Positions 60,336-64,000 of a stretch of DNA of 64,000 nt are shown one piece after another. The notes below the pieces were generated by a model. It ran no database searches and was not told where the DNA came from. It saw only the letters and a program-made list of their open reading frames with translations. How positions within the stretch are numbered: the first letter of the stretch is position 1; every line of letters begins with the position of its first letter. Location of the stretch: positions 496,001 through 560,000 of the forward strand of contig BLAL01000298.1 in assembly GCA_015698045.1 (NCBI GenBank), written 5' to 3'. Source of the stretch: Rhizophagus clarus (lineage: Eukaryota; Glomeromycota; Glomeromycetes; Glomerales; Glomeraceae). The position numbers were made by a program, and so were the translations under genes.

Positions 60336-60776
60336 TTATTATAAAAAAAATCATGTTTTTATAATAATATTCTTATATTCTTATTTTTATTTACTAATTT
60401 TATTTAGAAAAAAACTATATTTAACTAGGGAAAATTCTTTCTCCTTAGATTGATCATGTGATTGTTATGTTACTGATAAACAATAGACAATTGGTTAATT
60501 AACATGTTATTATATTTGTTTATCTTAATAATCTTTTTTTTTAAGACTTTTAAATAGAGTTTTAAATGGATCAAGTTAACTTAGATTATCTGGTTAACCT
60601 GAACTAATAATTTTTTTTCAGTTCAGTTCAGTTTGGATAGTCTTTTTTGACCTAACTTGTTCTATTTAACCTGAAAATATTTGGATTGATTCAGATAATC
60701 AGGTAACCTATTCTGATCTGTTAACCTAAAAGTATTCAGATTGATTTAGGTAATTAGATTAATATTAAAAAAAGTA
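60336..60776. other. Right remnant of foldback copy, then spacer
   Basis: 60327-60410 continues the foldback-family homology interrupted at 57536 (matching about 41208-41290). The following DNA to 60776 has repeated words of the type GATTGATTTAGGTAAT and TCAGTTCAGTTTGGAT, a small degenerate repeat with no gene. Confidence 0.55.
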
Positions 60777-60784
60777 AACTTAAT

Positions 60785-61530
60785 TAGGGCTCCGATCAGT
60801 TTCGGTAATTACTGAACCGTACCGACCGGTTTCGGTATCAGAGCGGTTTCGGTTTTATGATTTATCGAACCGAAACTTTCAGTTTCGGTATCAGTTTTGC
60901 GATTTACTGAACCGATTTACCGATAATAAAAACGTTTTTTTTATAAGAAAAACGTAAATAATGTAGTTAAAAAAAAAACGTTGCGAAACGTTTTTTACAT
61001 AAACGTTTGATATAAAAAATAACATTTCGCAATGTTATTTTTGCGGAATTTGTAAAAAACGTTGCGAAACGTTTTTTACATAAACAATTTATTATGAAAA
61101 ATAACGTTTCGCAACGTTATTTTTGCGAACATTGTAAAAAACGTTGCGAAACGTTTTTTACATCAGAAATTTAATATAGAAAACAACGTTTTGCAACGTT
61201 ATTTTCCTTTTTATTTAAAAACGTTGCGAAACGTTTTTATAAACGATTTAATATAAAAAAACGTCTCGCAACGTTTTTTTTGTCACTTTAATAAAAAACG
61301 TTGCGAAACGTTTTTTTATGGATGATTTGATAAGAAAAAATCGTTTCACAACTTTTTTTTTGCTAAACGTTACGAAACGTTTTTTTACTAAACTTGTTTG
61401 GTAAATCGGTTCAGTTTTCGGTAATTACCGATCGGTTTCGGTAATCATTAATACCGATACCGATTAATTCGGTTCGGTATCGGTTTTTGCAAAAACTGAA
61501 CCGAACTGAACCGAACCGATCAGAGTCCTA
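60785..61530. mobile_element. Non-autonomous hAT-type element, 746 bp, with palindrome array
   Basis: The left end is TAGGGCTCCGATCAGTT. The right end in complement is TAGGACTCTGATCGGTT. The flanking 8-bp target duplication AACTTAAT occurs at 60777-60784 and again exactly at 61531-61538. Subterminal parts carry dense TTCGGTAATTACCGA, ACCGAAAC and CGGTATCGGT words in both orientations. The centre is an array of near-palindromes (see 60966-61390). There is no coding capacity. Intact ends and an exact duplication suggest a fairly recent insertion. Confidence 0.9.
60966..61390. repeat. Array of about eleven CpG-containing palindromes
   Basis: The unit ACGTTGCGAAACGT and its complement ACGTTTCGCAACGT alternate about every 35-45 bp (near 60979, 61023, 61058, 61101, 61139, 61183, 61222, 61260, 61296, 61337 and 61365). 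Each is itself almost self-complementary because of the flanking A and T runs (AAAAACGTT...AACGTTTTT). Same-orientation units recur at about 70-83 bp. They lie inside the hAT-type element. Confidence 0.85.
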
Positions 61531-61765
61531 AACTTAATAAATAAAATGTATGTCATAAATAAAAATATATTATTTAAAATTAGTTACCTTCTGCTAAAGT
61601 TTTTTTCACAGGTCGAATAAAAAAAAATCTCAAAAAATTGGCAGTCTGATTTTTGTCTGTTTTTTTGGATATATTTGTCTAATTTGTGGTTTTTTGTTGC
61701 CAATTTTATGGTGCGAATTGTTCATGAACAGCATTGCCAATTTGTACCAAAAAATCAGCATTCCT

Positions 61766-61880
61766 ATTTTTAAATAGTGAATGCAAATCGGCACTCCTAT
61801 ATATAAATTGGCACTCTGATTTTTAAATAGTGCATGCAAATCAGCACTCTGATTTTTAAATAGTGCATGCAAATTCAACC
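61766..61880. repeat. 33-bp tandem repeat with GCACTCTGATTTTTAAATAG units
   Basis: The word TTTTTAAATAGTGCATGCAA recurs near 61768, 61820 and 61853, with GCACTC words between. The last two are exactly 33 bp apart. Related GCA and ATCAGCATTCCTA words extend leftwards to about 61650. It yields a repeated LHALFKNQSA peptide pattern on the minus strand, which is a by-product of the repeat. Confidence 0.75.
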
Positions 61881-62079
61881 AAATTAGTTAAATTTATTTT
61901 ATTTATATTTATGAAATATGACACATACAAAAATTTATTTTTTCTCAAAAAATTTATTTAAAGTAGTTTAATTTAAAAATTTACATGTTTATTAGTAATT
62001 AAAAAATAAGAATTTATTTTAATAGAAAATTAATCTAAAAAAAAGAAATCTATAATGAAAGTAAAAAAATGAATCAAAG

Positions 62080-63340
62080 TAAAGAAATGTGTTAAAAAAT
62101 AGGAATAACAATAAAGAAAAAAAGTGAAATAAAAGAAATGGAGGGAAATGAAAAGAAGTAAGGAGAAACAAAAAAAATAAAAAGAATACAAAGGTAAAGA
62201 AAATAAAAGGAATGAAAAAGGAAATGTAAGAAAAAAGGATAGTGTAATATAAAAAAAACAAAAAGAATAGTAGGAAAACATAAAGAAATAAAAAGAGAAA
62301 AAGGAGATATAAAGAAGCGAAAAGAAAGAAGAGGAAAATGTAAAGGAACAAAAAGAAAGAAGAGAGAAACGTAAGGAACAAAAAGAAAGGAAGGAAATGT
62401 AAAAGAACAAAAAAAAGGAGAAAATGCAAAGGAACAAAACAAAAAGAAAGGGAAAATGTAAAGGAATGAAGAAGAAATGTAAAGGAATAAAGGGGAAACG
62501 TAAAGGAACAAAAAGAAAGAAAAGAAATGTAAAAGAACAAAAAAAAGGAGGAAATGCAAAGGAACAAAATGAAAAGAAGGGGAAACATAAAGTAATGAAA
62601 CAAAAAAGAGTGAAACATAATAGAACGAAAAAAATGGAAGGCAAAACGTAAAAAAAGAAAAATAGAAAAAACATGAAGAAATGAAAGAGAAATGTGAATA
62701 TACAAAAGAATTGAAAGGGAGATAAAAAGAATGAAGAGAAGTGAAAAGAAACAAAAGGAAACAAAAGAAACAAAGTAAACTGAAAGGTGGGTGAAAAGAA
62801 AAGAATGGAGGGGAAAGTAAAAATAAATGAAAAGAATAGTAGAAAAACATAAAGAAACAGAAAGAAAAGAAGGGAAATGTAAAGGAATGAAAAGAAAGAA
62901 GAGAGAAACGTAAAGGAACAAAAAGAAAGGAAAGAAATGTAAAAGAACAAAAAAAAGAGGAAATAAAACGAAAAGGAAAAGGAACAAAATGAAAAGAAGA
63001 GGAAGTGTAAAGGGTGAAATGAAAAGAAAGGAAAATATAAAAAATAAAATGAAAAGAGAAGGAATGTAAAGAGATGAATGAAAAGGAGATGAAACGTAAA
63101 GGAATAAAGCAAAAATGAAGGCAAATGTAAAGTTATGAAATGAAAAGGAGGGTTAAATATAATAGTTGAAAAAAAAATAGAAGGAAAAACATAAAAAAAA
63201 GAAAAAAAAGAGGAAGAATAAAAGAGAAATGTGAATATACAAAAAGAATTGAAGGGAGACGAAAAGAATGGAAAACAAATGAAAAGAAACATAGGAGATA
63301 AAAGAACAAATGAAAAAAAAGTTAATAAATAACAAAATGT
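62080..63340. repeat. Purine-rich satellite, about 1.3 kb
   Basis: The plus strand is almost only A and G, with recurring words GTAAAGGAACAAAAAGAAAG and GAAACGTAAAGG, so the minus strand is a long polypyrimidine tract with an open frame of up to 420 codons of Phe, Leu and Ser. A higher-order period of about 540 bp is visible: AAATGTGAATATACAAAAGA near 62690 recurs near 63228, and the AATAGTAG(G)AAAACATAAAG word near 62268 recurs near 62832. No start context or domain supports a gene. Confidence 0.85.
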
Positions 63341-63399
63341 AATCGATCATAAAAAAAATAAAATGAAATAAAAAAACATACTTGTAAAGAAGCCCAATT

Positions 63400-63775
63400 A
63401 CTAGAAACGTTCGATTGGAATCTGCAAAAAAAAGATGGATTCGTTAGTAAAAATGTTTCCTAAAAAAAAGAAAAATAAAGTTTCAAAAATTTGAAACTTA
63501 CATTCATTACGTCTATCATTCAAGAATTGAAGACCAGAAGTTACAAAAAAAAAGACAGAAATGTTAGTAAAAATGTCTCCTAAAAAAAATAAAGAAAAAA
63601 AAATTTCAAAATTTCAAAACTTACATTCATTATACCCACAACTATCATCCAAGAATCGAAGACTGAAAGCTACAAAAAAAAAGATGAAAATGTTAGTAAA
63701 TGTTTCCTAAAAAAAAGAAAAAATAAAGTTTCAAAAATTTCAAAACTTACATTAATTACGCCCATCGTCTAAGGA
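63400..63775 (-). repeat. Tandem array of about 125-bp units with splice-like ends
   Basis: Three to four units repeat with a period of about 122-127 bp, marked by the plus-strand word AACTTACATT (near 63496, 63620 and 63747). On the minus strand each unit reads as a short exon-like part of about 45 bases (for example CTTTCAGTCTTCGATTCTTG) after TTTTTTTTGTAG, -GTAA or -GCAG, and is followed by a consensus donor GTAAGTTT. A second AG after a T-run precedes AAACATTT.ACTAAC. This may be repeated mini-exons of a gene running off the left part of the array, or a satellite that happens to carry splice signals. Confidence 0.55.
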
Positions 63776-64000
63776 GAAAAAAAGGGATATTGGTACATTT
63801 CTAAAACCATTAATAATAAAATCTATTGTCAATTCGCCTTTCCAAAATCTTCAAGGCTGCATTCTACAAAAATGGTAAAAGAAAGAAACATTAGAATAAT
63901 TCTTTAACACGAAACTCGCCATTTTTACAATAAAGCTAAAAAATTTTTTTTTAAATTAAATAAAGTTAAAAAAAAATTCATTTTTTAGATTAAATAAAAA

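Noticed and set aside
62019-63292. Minus-strand ORFs of 252, 322 and 420 codons
   Set aside because: They are overlapping frames in a purine-only tandem satellite, made of Phe/Leu/Ser/His only, and open in all three frames for lack of stop codons.
63400-63775. CRISPR-like array
   Set aside because: Units are about 125 bp with no short conserved repeat and variable spacer pattern, in a eukaryotic setting without cas genes.

Overview
This window looks like nuclear DNA of an arbuscular mycorrhizal fungus, most likely a Rhizophagus-type Glomeromycotina. That is an inference from the very A+T-rich sequence, short GT-AG introns, long homopolymers, abundant repeats, and the mix of families: F-box, BTB-TLDc, kinase and Crinkler-type relics beside ordinary housekeeping genes. 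No rRNA, tRNA, operon or CRISPR array was recognised.

Left part (1-31 kb): mostly intergenic with scattered genes. These are a four-exon vacuolar iron transporter (CCC1/VIT family, minus, 7267-6164), a broken Crinkler-type effector gene (plus, about 11.22-13.61 kb) with ubiquitin-like, P-loop and nuclease-like parts, a three-exon small secreted protein (16400-16919), a single-exon F-box protein (minus, 18800-17733), a two-exon BTB-TLDc protein (minus, 21136-19650) with a decayed copy just beyond it (about 22.3-22.8 kb), and a seven-exon PHO89-type phosphate transporter (28036-30064).

Middle part (31-46.6 kb): a repeat province. It holds two compact hairpins, a foldback-like element with inverted arms (32236-38335) around a tandem array of about 115-bp units, and an hAT transposon with 8-bp target duplications inserted in that array (33698-37147). 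The hAT transposase is dead, with three TGA stops and one frameshift. A second, hAT-free foldback with about 1-kb arms of 170-180-bp repeats follows (39.7-42.4 kb). Weak membrane-protein ORFs lie at 45.2-46.3 kb, and a fresh 172-bp tandem duplication covers the start of one of them.

Right part (46.6-64 kb): a 17-exon COG3 gene (47897-51709), a single-exon F-box/LRR-like gene (53314-54747) and a kinase tail relic (about 56.5-56.9 kb). Then comes a repeat-rich end: a 2.8-kb insertion that split a copy of the second foldback family, two non-autonomous hAT-type elements with intact 8-bp target duplications (58398-58813 and 60785-61530, the latter carrying an array of CpG-containing palindromes), a 33-bp tandem repeat, a 1.3-kb purine-skewed satellite, and a terminal array whose units look like tiny exons with splice sites.

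The intact genes are unrelated housekeeping or family genes (iron storage, phosphate uptake, Golgi tethering, ubiquitin-ligase adaptors) and do not form a cluster. The unusual content is in the repeats: nested insertions with exact target-site duplications and several palindromic satellites.
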